Origin: Chara braunii
Lineage: Eukaryota > Streptophyta > Charophyceae > Charales > Characeae
Direction: 5' to 3'
NCBI GenBank assembly: GCA_003427395.1
Contig: BFEA01000548.1
Span: 64,692 to 115,969 of the forward strand
Length of the DNA: 51,278 bases
Under the pieces are notes generated by a model, which was not told where the DNA came from, ran no database searches, and saw nothing but the letters and a program-made list of their open reading frames with translations. Shown in pieces: positions 1-11,969 of the stretch; the first letter of the stretch is position 1, and each line of letters opens with the position of its first letter. The position numbers and the translations under genes are program-made.

Positions 1-2891
1 CCACTCGCAGCAACAATCCCTCTCCTTACACAAACCCCTCTGCAGGACTTGTGACTCGAAACGTAGCAGCTACAAGTAAGTTTGCAAGCTCAGAGCTCCC
101 ATCCAGTTACTCTGTTTGGCAAGTTTAAACAGCGCGCCGGTCAACGGCCAAGCCTACACCCCTTTTGTCAGCCTGCTGCTGCTTTATTCAGCGACGGCAG
201 CGTTGCTGGCTAATAGGTGAGCCTGTAGATATGCAACTCATTCTGCACGCAGCTCATCTCGTACGCAACCCAACCCGTACGCAGCAGTCTCCCTCTCCCC
301 ACTTCTCCTTGTGTCTTTTCGTCGTCTTTCCAATGTAGCTGGTCTATGGCCCCGGCCAGGCAAGTGTTCACCGCAACTCACCTCCCCCCTGCTAGTTCGT
401 CCTATAGACTTGTTTAGTGTAGTGGCCAACCGTTAATTTTCCAAACCCGTATTTCGCCTCTTGCCGCTCCAGCCAATATGGTGGGTAGTGCTCTGGTCAA
501 GCTGATGAGTTTGTAACTGGCGTGGTATGTTCTTGCCTATCCATACCACAAGCTAAACAACACATCAGCCAAACGGCAAACAGACAACCCCACAGCCTTT
601 CTCAGACACACAGTAACATCACTCCCATACACAGCCGGCCATGATGAACGACCCCATCTCCTGAAACCGGCCAAACTGTACCGCGCATCCAATCCAAACG
701 GCCATAACGATGGTCGGCATGATGAAGACTCGGGATGTTGGCCCAAATTGGCTCGGCTACAGCACCTCAGAATAGGAATGGACCAGCCCCCAGAGCGGGG
801 AAGGTACATTCCCTACCCATATCTGTTGCACCTAGTCCAGGTGAGTTTACGACTTCCCTCTCTCTCTCTTTCTCACACACACATATCCGGGTACCTAAGC
901 GCACCTAACCGTCAGTAAGGCCTGGTCCATTCAACTCCAACGATAAGCCTCCTGCCTCCTTCGAATGCATCTGGCGCTACTCTGCACCCGGGTTCATCCC
1001 CTTTTTCTCGCCTTCATTCGCACTACTCACAGCTCCCTCCTGCATGGATGCACCTGGCCGTCGGTATGGCCAGGTTCGTTTGAATTCTGCTATGGGTTAC
1101 GGGCGGGGAGAAAAATGGTGGCAACGATTAGTGCGGCATGAAGGCATTCGTGACGGGTAGAATGGCGAACGACAGCGGCGTTGCGAATGATCACGGCGAC
1201 GGTAGTTGCAAGCTACGCTGCACCACTCCACCAAATGTGCAAAATGAGAATGAATCTTCTACGAGAACATGGGCAAATACATTGCCGCTTTTTCCCTTAG
1301 CGCAGCTCTTCTATCCCCTAACGGCCGAACTACCGGCCAAACTCCGAATCCGCCACGACCATCGTTCCCGCACCACTTCAGAACCCCGACTTACTTTCTT
1401 CCCTCACTTGTCTTCGCCGAGAGACGAGTGAGATGCCCCTTTCTTTCCCTCGTCACCTCTCCCGCCATAGCTCCACGTAGTGTGTTCTTCACTAACCTTA
1501 TACTCCGCTGACCTACTGACCGAACTAACCCTCCCAATGCATTCGCCCGAGGCCAAAACCCCGGGACCCCCTCTCGGCTCGCCCGATTCCATGAAGGATC
1601 GAGCGAGCTATGTGTTTCTACTGCCCACCATAGCTCCCCTCCGCCATAGCCCCACGCACCCCGTTTCTGCTCTTCTTCTTCCTACACTAGTCTTCCCCCG
1701 AAACTAACCTCATCACTCAATTCGCCCTGCCGAACAAACTTAGATTCGTGCCTTTCCCCACCCGTTTCCGTCAAGGAATGGGCGGGTTACATGCTTTCCG
1801 CGATCCCATTTTCTGAACGCGCCTGGCGCAATACTCAGCCTGGTTCATCCCCCCCCTCTTTCGCCCTCCGTTTTTGGCGAGGCCTTACTAACTCCTATTG
1901 CTTACTCCTGTTTGCTACTAACTTATATCCTATTAATCTCTCTCCCTACCTCCATCACTCCTGACTTAGCGCTTCTCGCCCCTCCGCCTACACCATCTGA
2001 ACCGCACCCGACACAGTTCCCAGTCGGGTTCCTCCACGCTCGCTTTTCGTCCCTCTGCTGCCTGCCTCGGCGCTGCCCGTCTCAGCTAGTGCAGCGCCCG
2101 GTGCCTCTTTCGCCCGTCTCCTACTCTCTCCGCGCTCGCCCCACCTCTCTTCCTACTACCACCCGGTCGGCCCCAGCGCTCACCTCCGTCCGTTCTTTCA
2201 GGCTTCCAACAGGTAAGCTCACACTGAAGTTTTCCGCAACAGGCCACGAAGCCACAGGCACGACCTGTTGCTGACCATTACCTCTGGGCCTTAATGAAGC
2301 GTCCCTCGTGATGCGGGCCCGATGTAGACCCCCGGTAGTAGTAGCGAATATTCAACTGAGAATTTTAAAGCCCAAAGTGGGCAGGGGTTTCATGCGATCG
2401 GCTGCCTACAGTCTCCGCCTACCGCCACGTGGCTGGTCACCCACTCGCTCGCATGTACGTTGGACCCCCTTGGTCCGCGCCCCAAGGTGGGCGGGGCACA
2501 AGTACCTTGCCGACCTCTCAACCCGCAGAAACCCGAACGACTCGTCGAAAGAAGCATATACTTAAGGTCGTTGACTATCGTGGGGCCCATTGAGTCCGGC
2601 GTCGCGTCTGGATTACGCAAAACTCCGGAGCTTACAAGGGTTTAATACAACAATTATTTAATATAAAATATAACCAAACGTCATGCGTCCCGCTGACCCG
2701 TGACGCCGCGCACACCTAGGCAGCGCACAGTTGCGCCTCACCGTCAGTACCCCACGCCTGCCACTCACGCTTCTCGCCCTGACAGGAACCTATGCTTCCG
2801 CTCACGCGCACGCTGTCAAGCGGGCGACGCTTCACTTGCGTGACTTGTCGAAAACGCGCCAAATACCCTTCTAAGGGTATTTGGTACGACA
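1..2891. repeat. Long direct repeat, copy A (probable LTR, truncated by window start)
   Basis: This stretch is nearly identical, by eye, to 11,970-14,856, in the same orientation and with only small indels; base 1 aligns with base 11,970. Similarity stops sharply after the bases TACGACA in both copies, and what follows is unrelated. Ending in CA (TG on the other strand, TGTCG...) is what LTRs do, so I read the pair as long terminal repeats of one element rather than a chance segmental duplication. Open frames of 97 and 120 codons occur in both copies, but nothing marks them as coding. A CT/CA microsatellite lies near 857-887. The left end is outside the window, so length and target-site duplication cannot be judged. 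Confidence 0.75.
2859..2884. repeat. 26-bp palindrome next to repeat terminus, copy A
   Basis: A perfect 12-bp inverted repeat (CCAAATACCCTT and its complement) is separated by two bases and lies 7 bases inside the right end of the long repeat. Confidence 0.8.
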
Positions 2892-4996
2892 GTCTTCTCG
2901 GATCCTATTAAGCGACGTCCCCGTCGCAACAAGCAATCACGACGAGGGTCATCCACGTATAGTTCTCAAAAAAAAAAATACATAATTACTTCCTCAGCCT
3001 TTAACTCGCCTCTAAACAACTCGCCTCTAAACCCGATTAAGGGAGTCCTTAAGCTGTATCAACTCTAGACCTCTGTTCCTCGAGACAACGCGGGCAGAAG
3101 TCAAAGGTCGGAAATACTATTTAATTCCTGATAAAAAAGGATAAAAGTCTACAATAGCCTAATAATCGGCTACACACAAACACTCTTCCACTTCTACTTT
3201 TAACAAAGTGGATAAACCCACTCTCCACCCACTTCAAACACGGACAGGAAGTCGTCCAAAGCCAAACTTAGGACTACAATACTTCCAGTCTCTTTGAGCG
3301 ATGTTTTATCACGCCGGACACACTGATCCCCCCACCACTGGCTAAGACTCAGACTCAGTGGTGGGTCAAATTCCAGGGCCTCAATCTCGAGGTAGATTCC
3401 TCACTTTTCACCCATCAATTACTCAAGCTCAACCGCCGCCTCAATCTTTCGGTTAGTCTAGACGATTAGGGTGTTTGACTCCCTCACACATACCACAAAC
3501 GTACCTTATGGGCAGGGCCCCATTAAGCCCTGCCCCACAAGGTATTTTTACCATTCAAAAGCCACTCATTTCATTAACTCATCAAAGGCATGGACGGTGA
3601 TATTCACTTAGTCCTTCAAAATAAGGGAAATCACCCCTCTTTCCCATAAATCCTACCTTTATGAATGAGATCCTTCACTTTTATCACACACTTTGTTAAC
3701 CTCATCCACAAGTTTTGCGCAGTGAACAACTCTCATAACCCTTTTTCAAACAGAGCTCAAGGCCACTTTCAATCAAACTGATAGCCGATTGGAGGACCCC
3801 ATAGTCAGGCCGATCCTTCCTGCCGTAGATGGTACTCCCACCCGTTATTAGCAAAAACTTCAGTTTCTCTCAAGGAGTCTTAATCATGGAAGTCCCCGTC
3901 ACAGACTAAACCGCTTGTAGCCCGTAACAAGCCGTGAAAAGACTCACAACCAACCTTACCAGCTTTTACGTGACTACGCAAGCGGGGATGCCGAATTAAA
4001 CGGATCTTTCCTTACCCCTTGCCACACACAGAACCACCCGGGACTCACAGCCACTGGCCGGGTAAGGGCTTTCTTACATGACAGGTTTCCCTGCCGTAGA
4101 TGACACGCTTACTGGCAGCTGAAGCCCAGCAGAGTGAAACTGCCGATTTGGCCGGAGATAATACTCTAACTCCATAAAAATTATTTTTAAGCCATCCCCC
4201 TCCCTCTCAAGGGTGAGCCTTCCATAAACATTCTTAAGAACCCTTCCATTCTGAAGGAGAATCACCCATAAAATCTTCAAGCCATCCTCCCACTCACGGA
4301 TGAACTTGTTGGTATAACCTTAGAACATTCTTCACTTGAAAATACCCCTCAAACTTTATCAGGCCGCCCTTGGGCATAACCTCTCTCTTAATGTGATTTT
4401 CTGGACTCTTTGAGCCTTCCAAAAATATCCCACAAATAATCACGCTTTCTTCAGTTCACCATTAATTACAGTAATACACAAAAAGACTCACAAGGCCACT
4501 GTGATGAGAATGTCAATGACAACCGAAACACGCACGATCCTGCAACCCAGGGAAGTGAAAACGCATACCAAGAGATAATTCCCGGAAAAAATCAGGTCAT
4601 CCTAAGTCTCACATCCTTACAAATCTCAAATCATCACAACTTCATATCCCAGTCAACAAAGTTGTATAGCGTATCATACAAGTTACATACGCAGAATGAT
4701 ATCAAGCGTTCTCGCAGAATTGGGTAAGCGTCAACGTATAGACGACAACCTCTTAAAAGATCTCCACTCATAATTGACAACGCTAAAGCCAACTTAACGA
4801 GTGGCTAATCGGATCCAAAGTGTACCCATGATCTCAAAAAAAAAAACGCACCCTCGATATCACAAATATATACAAGAAGGGAAATAATCGCTCATTAGTT
4901 CTATCATTTGAGCCTACCGCGCTATCATGACCTTTCGAGCGTCTATCTATTGGTCACTTAAGATTATTGATACCACTCTCATCTAGGCAGACAACC
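2892..4996. other. Non-coding interior, no gene recognised
   Basis: Both strands are full of stops and I see no pol motifs. If the element reads on the minus strand, protease/RT/integrase would be expected here and are missing. The only frame of note, on the minus strand at 4074-4280, matches nothing I know. Confidence 0.5.
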
Positions 4997-6063
4997 TCAC
5001 CCCTCAATCCCTTTCTTTGCCATCTTACATCTGCGAGGGGTGTGACCAACTTTCCCACAACAAGCACATACTATCCTCACCCTCTTTTATTCCTTCGTCC
5101 AGCTCGACTTACAACTGACGATGTCCCCTTGTCGTCACACTCCTTACTAAGATCAGATGCAGTGTGCGGCAGGGGTATACCAACGTCTTCCCAAACTCTT
5201 TGCTCCTTTATTCCCCTCTCGCTTGGAGCGTCAAGCGTCCTCTCACAGGTATGGGTTGCAACAACTCTCACTCTAGCCGGTATCTCTTTTCTCTCGCCTT
5301 CCGACTCATATTTCTTCTCTCTGTTCCACCTGTGATTTCGCCTGACGATCTCAGCGTCCTTCTGAGATCCATCTTGCTTAGCATCAGAGGTGCCTACCGC
5401 AGGGTCATTCGACCCATTCCCAAACTCACTCTTCTCACCATTCAACGCCTTCCTTCTTTTCCTCGCTTCCCGCAGGGTATGATAGAGGTACTGGTCGAAA
5501 CCCTCCCGCTCGAGGTTCTCTCGGATCTTATCCCATACTAACCTCCCCTATGTTCCACGAATCAAATCTCGTTGTTCTACATTCGTGAAGTTCATGAGGA
5601 AGACAAAGCATTTGTCATGTTTTGACAGTGCCCAGACCTTACGCGATACGCGCTCATACTCTGCCAGTAAGTGCCCGACTGACACATAACTATACCGATC
5701 TATCTTCTCAAGATCGTCTTTGGTCAGCTATTGCTCACCTAGCCGGTACTTATTCCACATGTCATCATAAAATTTGTTCCATGACGTCCCTGCCCTTCTA
5801 ATCAGCCCACTGACTTCCCCCTGCAGACTTACATGGATATATTTTACAACCTCCTTCAGCATCTGCTCCTCATTCCATTTGCAATGAGCTGTTATCTGCC
5901 CAAACTTTTCAAAGAAGCCAGAGACATGATAACCCTTAAAGAAGTCGATCTCAACCTTGGGTAGGTTGTCTCGCTCCTAATCTCGCATACCCAGTAGAGA
6001 GGCAAGTTTTTCGACCCTAATTCTTCCTTGAGGCTCCTCCATCTCGAGCTCCCTCGACCCCAT
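4997..6063 (-). pseudogene. gag: Broken retrotransposon Gag with CCHC zinc knuckle
   Basis: Gag would form the capsid and bind element RNA. From an ATG at 6063 one frame runs about 200 codons with three in-frame TAG stops. It includes a capsid-like helical stretch (around DFFKGYHVSGFFEKFGQ, then HCKWNEEQMLKEVVKYI, then a stretch with LAEYERVSRKVWALSKHD). The frame then continues as a charged, Lys/Arg/Glu-rich linker (5445-5077). A shift of frame leads to a clean C-x2-C-x4-H-x4-C knuckle (CACCGKVGHTPRRC, about 5025-5068), ending at a TGA at 4997. Order and spacing of capsid, basic linker and knuckle are normal for Ty3/gypsy Gag. It is dead as written: three stops and at least one frameshift. 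The family is clear from the knuckle, but the clade is not. It differs from the Gag of the three gypsy copies further right. Confidence 0.75.
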
Positions 6064-9000
6064 CACCTGTTGAACAACAACGAGCGACGTAAGGGTCGAG
6101 ACTCGAGGGAAGTTACACAACTAAATCCAATGCAGCATATATCCCACTAAAATCATTTTGTTCTCATCATGGAGGCGCATATAAGAATCTATTTAGAATA
6201 ACGGCGTTACCGAAGAGAGTCTTTAAATAAGTATCCACTTAAAACAAAACATAGATATTCACTAATAGATCCTTTCAATCATAACTCAGGCATTAACCAC
6301 TGATAGTTTCTATTATCAAGGCGGGACATAATATACATACGTCACGTAGGTGGATATTCCAAACATGAGTCCAAAATGCAGTACAACCCATTATTAACTA
6401 TACTTACAACAATAATCACAACATAATAAGCACAACTTATTGACAAAGGTTGTAACTGAAGAGCACGACAGTCCTTAATAAACAACCACATGAAACCAAC
6501 TCAACTGCCAATTATATAACAAGGTAATCCTCACAATATTCTATGAGGCAACAATAAGACTTGTAATGAGTTAATAACATGATACAATTGTTACCCCTTC
6601 AACTTTTAAGCGAAGCATATGTTACAAAGGGGCGGTGTAATCCTCATGAGATAACATCTCGACTCCTGAGCCCCGCTCTAAAGATTGAGCCTCACCGCAT
6701 CCCTCTCTGATTTCAGCGCTCGTTCCTTACTAATCCTATCGTGGCCAGACGGACAACCCCATTCATACTCATCTAGGCAAACGAATAGCGAATTCACGCC
6801 TCTACAAGTATGGTGGCTCTGCTTACCATGAAACGAGCCTAGGTCGCTACTCCAAAACCTCTCGTGTTAAGCAGTAGTTGATCCATTCATCCATGACAGT
6901 TTCAGTAAGGGTAACAAGCCCTTTGCTCCTCTCTTAACAGATAATGTAGTTACTCTCCCAGTACAGGAAAGACAACAACATCCCATTAATGGACCAGGAA
7001 CATAGTTTCGGCGTGGGTCTCACCATCAGTTTCGAGACTAATAACCGATTCCTTAAGCCTCATCGAGGGGGTAACAACTCAAGAATGCACTTCCACTGAG
7101 GACAAATTATACACGCCGACTAACTCATTTTCGGAAGAACCACCTTCCACAAAAGCAGTCACCCCATTCACCCCTGGTCCCATGCCAGACGTGGGTTTCA
7201 TGTAGAGCCTATGTCCTCGTGAAAGGCAGTCCATACATACGCCATCAATCTGACATCAACCAAAACATAATGAAAACACATGTACAGAGGCAACCAATCA
7301 AACAATCACACACGTCATATATACATATATTATATATAATTAACACATAGGTCTCTCTTCGGATTAGCCAAACCGATACCCCAGCAATCAATACTCCTAA
7401 AGCTTCACTAGTAGTCAGTTAGAAAATCCCCAGTAACTCAACTCATCGTCAACTGACACTATTAGATGGTCTAGGCATGGTACTGATCGTGGTAGTACGG
7501 CAACACGTATCATATCACATCTCAGCCTGATATCAAGGAAGGATTTTCACAATTGATCTCCTCACTTTGCCCTTTATCAGTTATCCCCTCACCCATGCTG
7601 CTCTCGTATCAGCAACTTTCTCTAACGCAGGAGTCATATGACTAGGGGAGGCGCTTCATCTTAACCTGACTATCCCCCAAGACAGGCTTATCACGACAAT
7701 TACGTAATGAGTCAATTAGCCTTGGATTCCAATCATAGGCATACTTAGCAATGTCAGTGCCACCACACTCAACCTAAACCAAATCGAGCCTGCAAGGCAC
7801 CCTCAAGACTTCAACTTCAATCATTCGCTTACTAGTCGCAGCACATAGTCAAAGCGCTTATCGATCTTAAGCAACCCTTACTGCATCACTCAAACCCCAC
7901 TCACAGAGTTAACCCTCGCTTCATGCCTTATCCAATACCATATACGATCAACCATCCCTCCTAACCCAACCAATAGAGCAGAAGCGGTCATTCTCCGCGG
8001 ATTATCCACCTGCCTCGGGTCAGGGCTCGATTTTCTAAGGACTTCTCAGCCTTTACGGTACTTCCAACGATAGTCAAAATATCAATCAATCGCTCATACA
8101 AGTCTATAAAAACTTCTCATTTGCCTATTTCTCACTTCCATACCCGGATATCGTTCCACCAGGGACAACGGTAGGCAACCGTCATCCCCGGCAATGACGC
8201 CACCTGTCGAGCGCATCGGTCCGGCACCGCACGTGGCAGCGCGGGACCCTCTCGGCCGCATCACGCAGGAGTTGGACCAACCTCGTCACGAACACACAAA
8301 TGGAGCTTCCTTAGGCCGCTCCGGCCGAGTGCTACAGCCATACCTCTCGCGAGGCCCTACGACAGGATAGGGCCTACGCGAGGCACAACTACCTCCACCT
8401 TACGGGAGCTATCACCTCCCTTCGGTGGGCGTATCCCCGCCGAGCTACCAATCCACAGTACGAAAGTTGATCAGTTGCAATCACAGAGGTGGACCAGCCG
8501 AGGGCGTTTCTCGTTCGTTGGAGCATACACTGTACGCGTGGTAATACGCCTCTATCGGACCCGCACGCGAACCGACATCTTGGGGGGCTGAGGTCCCAAG
8601 AGCGACTCGTCGTCGGACGACTAGGACGCATCCCACACACCACGCGCACACCACTCTACGAACACACGGACAAACGCACACACACATACGCACAAACGAT
8701 ACAACCCAAACAACACAACACGAATAACGCGACAAACGTTCCTAGCCCCTTCAGTAGCCATCCCATAACTTCCCAATGTGGAAATCGAATAAGCACCGCG
8801 CGCGAGACTTAATATAAACCACGCGGACGCAGGGCTAACTCATATTGACTCGCAATGCAAGCGTACACAAGCAGTCGTAATGATGGCGTACAATGTAGTA
8901 CCCATACTCACACGGTCCTCGTTAATTTCGAGGGTCGCATTCGACACTCAAGTGTCGGTTGACACGCGCCTTGAGGGTTAATCTCTCGACGCTGGACAAC

Positions 9001-9965
9001 CGCCATGCGTGGTTGACGACCACACACCCTCTTCTCCACCTTGTGCAGAGTGGGTGGTATACAGGTCCATACCTGTGGTGACAGTCGTTTCTTACTGCCC
9101 TGGAGATGAGTCCCACTCCGAGCCTGGGCGAGAGTCAAGGGGTTTGACTTTGACGGCTGCCACGGACTACAATGTCCAACTATAAAAATTAATAAGCAGA
9201 ATCAACCAATAAAATAAACAAGCACCCCAACACTCATATACCATTTCAGAACTCGAAATAACAATAAAGGAACGCGGAAACATAAGTCCATCAGGTTTGT
9301 AGATCGCGTGACACATGGTTGTCATTCTCACTATCTCTAAAGTATGGCTCATATACCAAGCTTCAAGATACTAACCTGCATAAAACACATACAGACACAA
9401 TAGCCACATTGCCATTCACCAATGTGGTCAACTTTACTGTTCCCTGTAACTCACACCACGCCTCACGCAGTCAAGCCCCCAGTCATAGTCAAAATCTTCA
9501 TAAATCTCACAAGTTCTTTATAATGACAATTTAAAATAAATTCGGTTAAAACCCTCAAAGAAACATGTCAAATCCCATGGCTAAGGCAATCAAGTTGAGG
9601 TATAGGTATAAGCAAAGTTGTGTCGTGAGCCGACGAATCGGCGATCAACCAACCGACCTGTTATCAGTGATAACAGAAAATGACCCTCGTAGGATCAAGC
9701 TGAAACTAGTCCAAACCCTGAGTCAAATGATCAAAAGGACCTGTAACACAAGACACGTCAACGCCCCAGGCTAAAACCATAAGCCCCTGGAAAATCATCC
9801 CCATATCACAATTTCTCTAAGAGCCTCTCCTAATAGCTAAACCTAAGTCTACCTCTAAGCCAGCGCCCAAAGAAAGGTAGACTCATGGCATAATCTCCCC
9901 TATCCAGGGTGGATTACCAAAATCGCCGCCTGTCGAAATATAATCTAACTTTTTTTTAACTAAGA
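6064..9965. other. Non-coding element interior, no gene recognised
   Basis: The sequence has dense stops in all frames. The part from about 8160 to 9160 is visibly more GC/CpG-rich than its surroundings and contains CA/CACG-rich runs near 8640-8720; it could be an untranslated leader or promoter region. Frames of about 60-107 codons there show no domain. Confidence 0.45.
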
Positions 9966-10240
9966 AAATTTCGGCAACGCTTCCCGTAGGAAAAATGCCT
10001 TTCAGAATTTATACCATCCCGAATATGAAAACAGAAATAATATTTGAGTTTTCAAAGTTCAATTTTGTCTAACTCCCTGAGTTAGCAAAAATTTGGGCAA
10101 CACTCCCTTTAGAAAAGGGGACTTTCCAGGTTTCTACTAAGCCATATATGAACTTTAGACAAGTTGAACTTTGAAAAGCGAAAATTTGAGTAACTCATTG
10201 GATTTGCAAAAATTTCGGCAGCGCTTCCCGTAGAAAAAGT
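9966..10240. repeat. Degenerate tandem repeat, about 122-bp period
   Basis: A motif of the form AAAATTTCGGCAACGCTTCC followed by a purine-rich tail recurs near 9966, 10,087 and 10,209. The AT-rich intervals between also match loosely (AAGTTGAACTTTGA-like stretches). Confidence 0.6.
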
Positions 10241-10639
10241 AGCNTACNAAGATTTATACNAAGCCAAGTATAACAAAAGATCTCAGGAAATGCGAGAANT
10301 GATNTAAGTAAAAATAAACTTAGCTTAGAAAATGCAGGAATTGAAANTAACTNCTATCGCTCTAGCACGTGNCGAGCCTCTNANGCAACTACCTGTNAAA
10401 CTGAAACTNANACCAAGTAGTAGCCTNACTCAGTCGCATGCAGGCCAAACCACAAAGGTAAGTACTCTCGCCATCCCAAGATCAATTTAACAANCAATAG
10501 TTCATAGTNTCTCAATGCTTTNACCCTTCATACCCNGCTTACATNAGGCATAAAATCNNGCNATCCAATCTTATGGAACATGCCTGACTCTNCCATCANG
10601 TATACACGANCAGGTTGCACAACTNCTTTTCTCTTCCTT

Positions 10640-11385
10640 TGGGCACATGACTNAGCNATTCATCTTAGAAACAATGCTTAGTCGCCCTGAACTGTTTAAT
10701 NTCNCAGTTGTATATATCTCTTTGAANTGTAATCTTCAAGGTGGGTGTNGGACTGAGNCATTCATCTTAGAAANAATGCTCANCCGGCCCAAGTTACCTT
10801 NNGTTATATTCTTAGTTGTACTCTCTTCAATTTACGATAAGCTATAGTCNGACCATCCAATCTTATGGAACCCGTGTCTGACTAGNCTGTTCTTAATNGA
10901 ATAATAATAACGTATAGNCAATTTATAACCTTNGGTTCCAGCATGTGCGAGGATTTGAGCCAGATCCCCTGAACTTACAGAAGGATCCAACTCTCTNCCA
11001 AATTCTTTTTTCTCTGAACCATCATGTGCGTGGCATCGAGTCAAACCNCCTGAACTTACAGAAGGGTCTGCCCCTTTGCCAATGATTACTCCNTTAGAAT
11101 AAAAGCAGGAAGAGATAGAGTCACNTGAGCTCACAGAACAGCTCAGCCCCCTCGTTCAGAAACAAAGAAACTGAAGAAAACCCAAGAAACAAGGCAACTA
11201 AGGGTACCTAAACTTATAGAGCGCCCTTAGCTCCTGAAAATCGAACACAATCAAACCCNCGCAAGTCANAGCAGTTAGGCCACCTAAACTTATAGAGCAN
11301 NCTGACCCTCCATGCAACNCGAAATAAAACAGGGCANTGGGCCTCCCCAAACTTATGGGGACCTCCCAGCCNTAATGACTCAGNC
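10640..11385. repeat. N-spotted satellite-like repeats (about 103- and 80-bp periods)
   Basis: A block containing ATTCATCTTAGAAACAATGC occurs near 10,659 and again about 103 bases on. After it, a motif like CCTGAACTTACAGAAGG recurs near 10,968, 11,049, 11,127, 11,207, 11,282 and 11,346, a period of 65-80 bases with growing divergence. Single N bases are frequent throughout (10,244-12,057), as if several non-identical copies had been collapsed into a consensus. Confidence 0.6.
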
Positions 11386-11969
11386 AACCATCATGCAAAC
11401 CAGTCTCCCATCCCGNCTTTCCCAGATNCAGTCTGTTTTAACACTCTGCTTTCATACAGTCAATAAAGCTGAAACTGAGATTGCACGCATTCCTTTACTT
11501 AGTCTGACTCATNTCCTGACAGCCAAACAAAGGTCAAAGTAGGGGTACAAGCAATACGCTCAGTCAACGCGTAGNGAGGAGTACAGATATGGACTATAAT
11601 TGGGTTTATACAAGGGGTCAGGGAATTACCACTCAGTTNCCTGCNTCCAGGACTCCTCCTGAGTCCCGGCAGAGCTNCCNCAATCGGTGGGGCGNACCTC
11701 TCACAGACGCCTTGGCGCGNATTACGGGTTGCAATCCCNCCTGCCGCCTTCCTCTCAGGACCAATGGACTAGACTTAGAAGAAGAAGGGCAGAAGGTAGA
11801 AGCATTTAGTCTCTCAGATACAAGAGAGGTGCACACAGACTCGCAGGAGAGGGCGTTGTTACCTTGATGCGCCTGAAGGCCCCGCAATGGCGGCCGAATC
11901 ATGTAGCCGCCAGCCAATCCGAAGTCACCCTGAAGTCAACCACCAACTGTAGACTCCTTGATGATCCTN
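11386..11969. other. N-containing stretch before repeat copy B, no gene
   Basis: No supported gene lies here. A purine-rich run sits near 11,776-11,802. The left boundary of the long repeat may lie inside this stretch but cannot be set, because copy A is truncated. Confidence 0.4.

Noticed and set aside
1138-2274. 97- and 120-codon frames present in both long repeats (also 13,105-14,240)
   Set aside because: Both copies are conserved at all positions as repeats, the frames are Pro/Ser/Thr-rich without motifs, and there is no sign of codon-level constraint.
4967-5541. Plus-strand frames of 122-125 codons
   Set aside because: They are antisense shadows of the minus-strand Gag, which has a zinc knuckle and a consistent capsid order.
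8389-8812. Overlapping frames of 84-107 codons on both strands
   Set aside because: Three frames compete over a CA-rich segment, with no motif and no repeat copy elsewhere in the window to test them.
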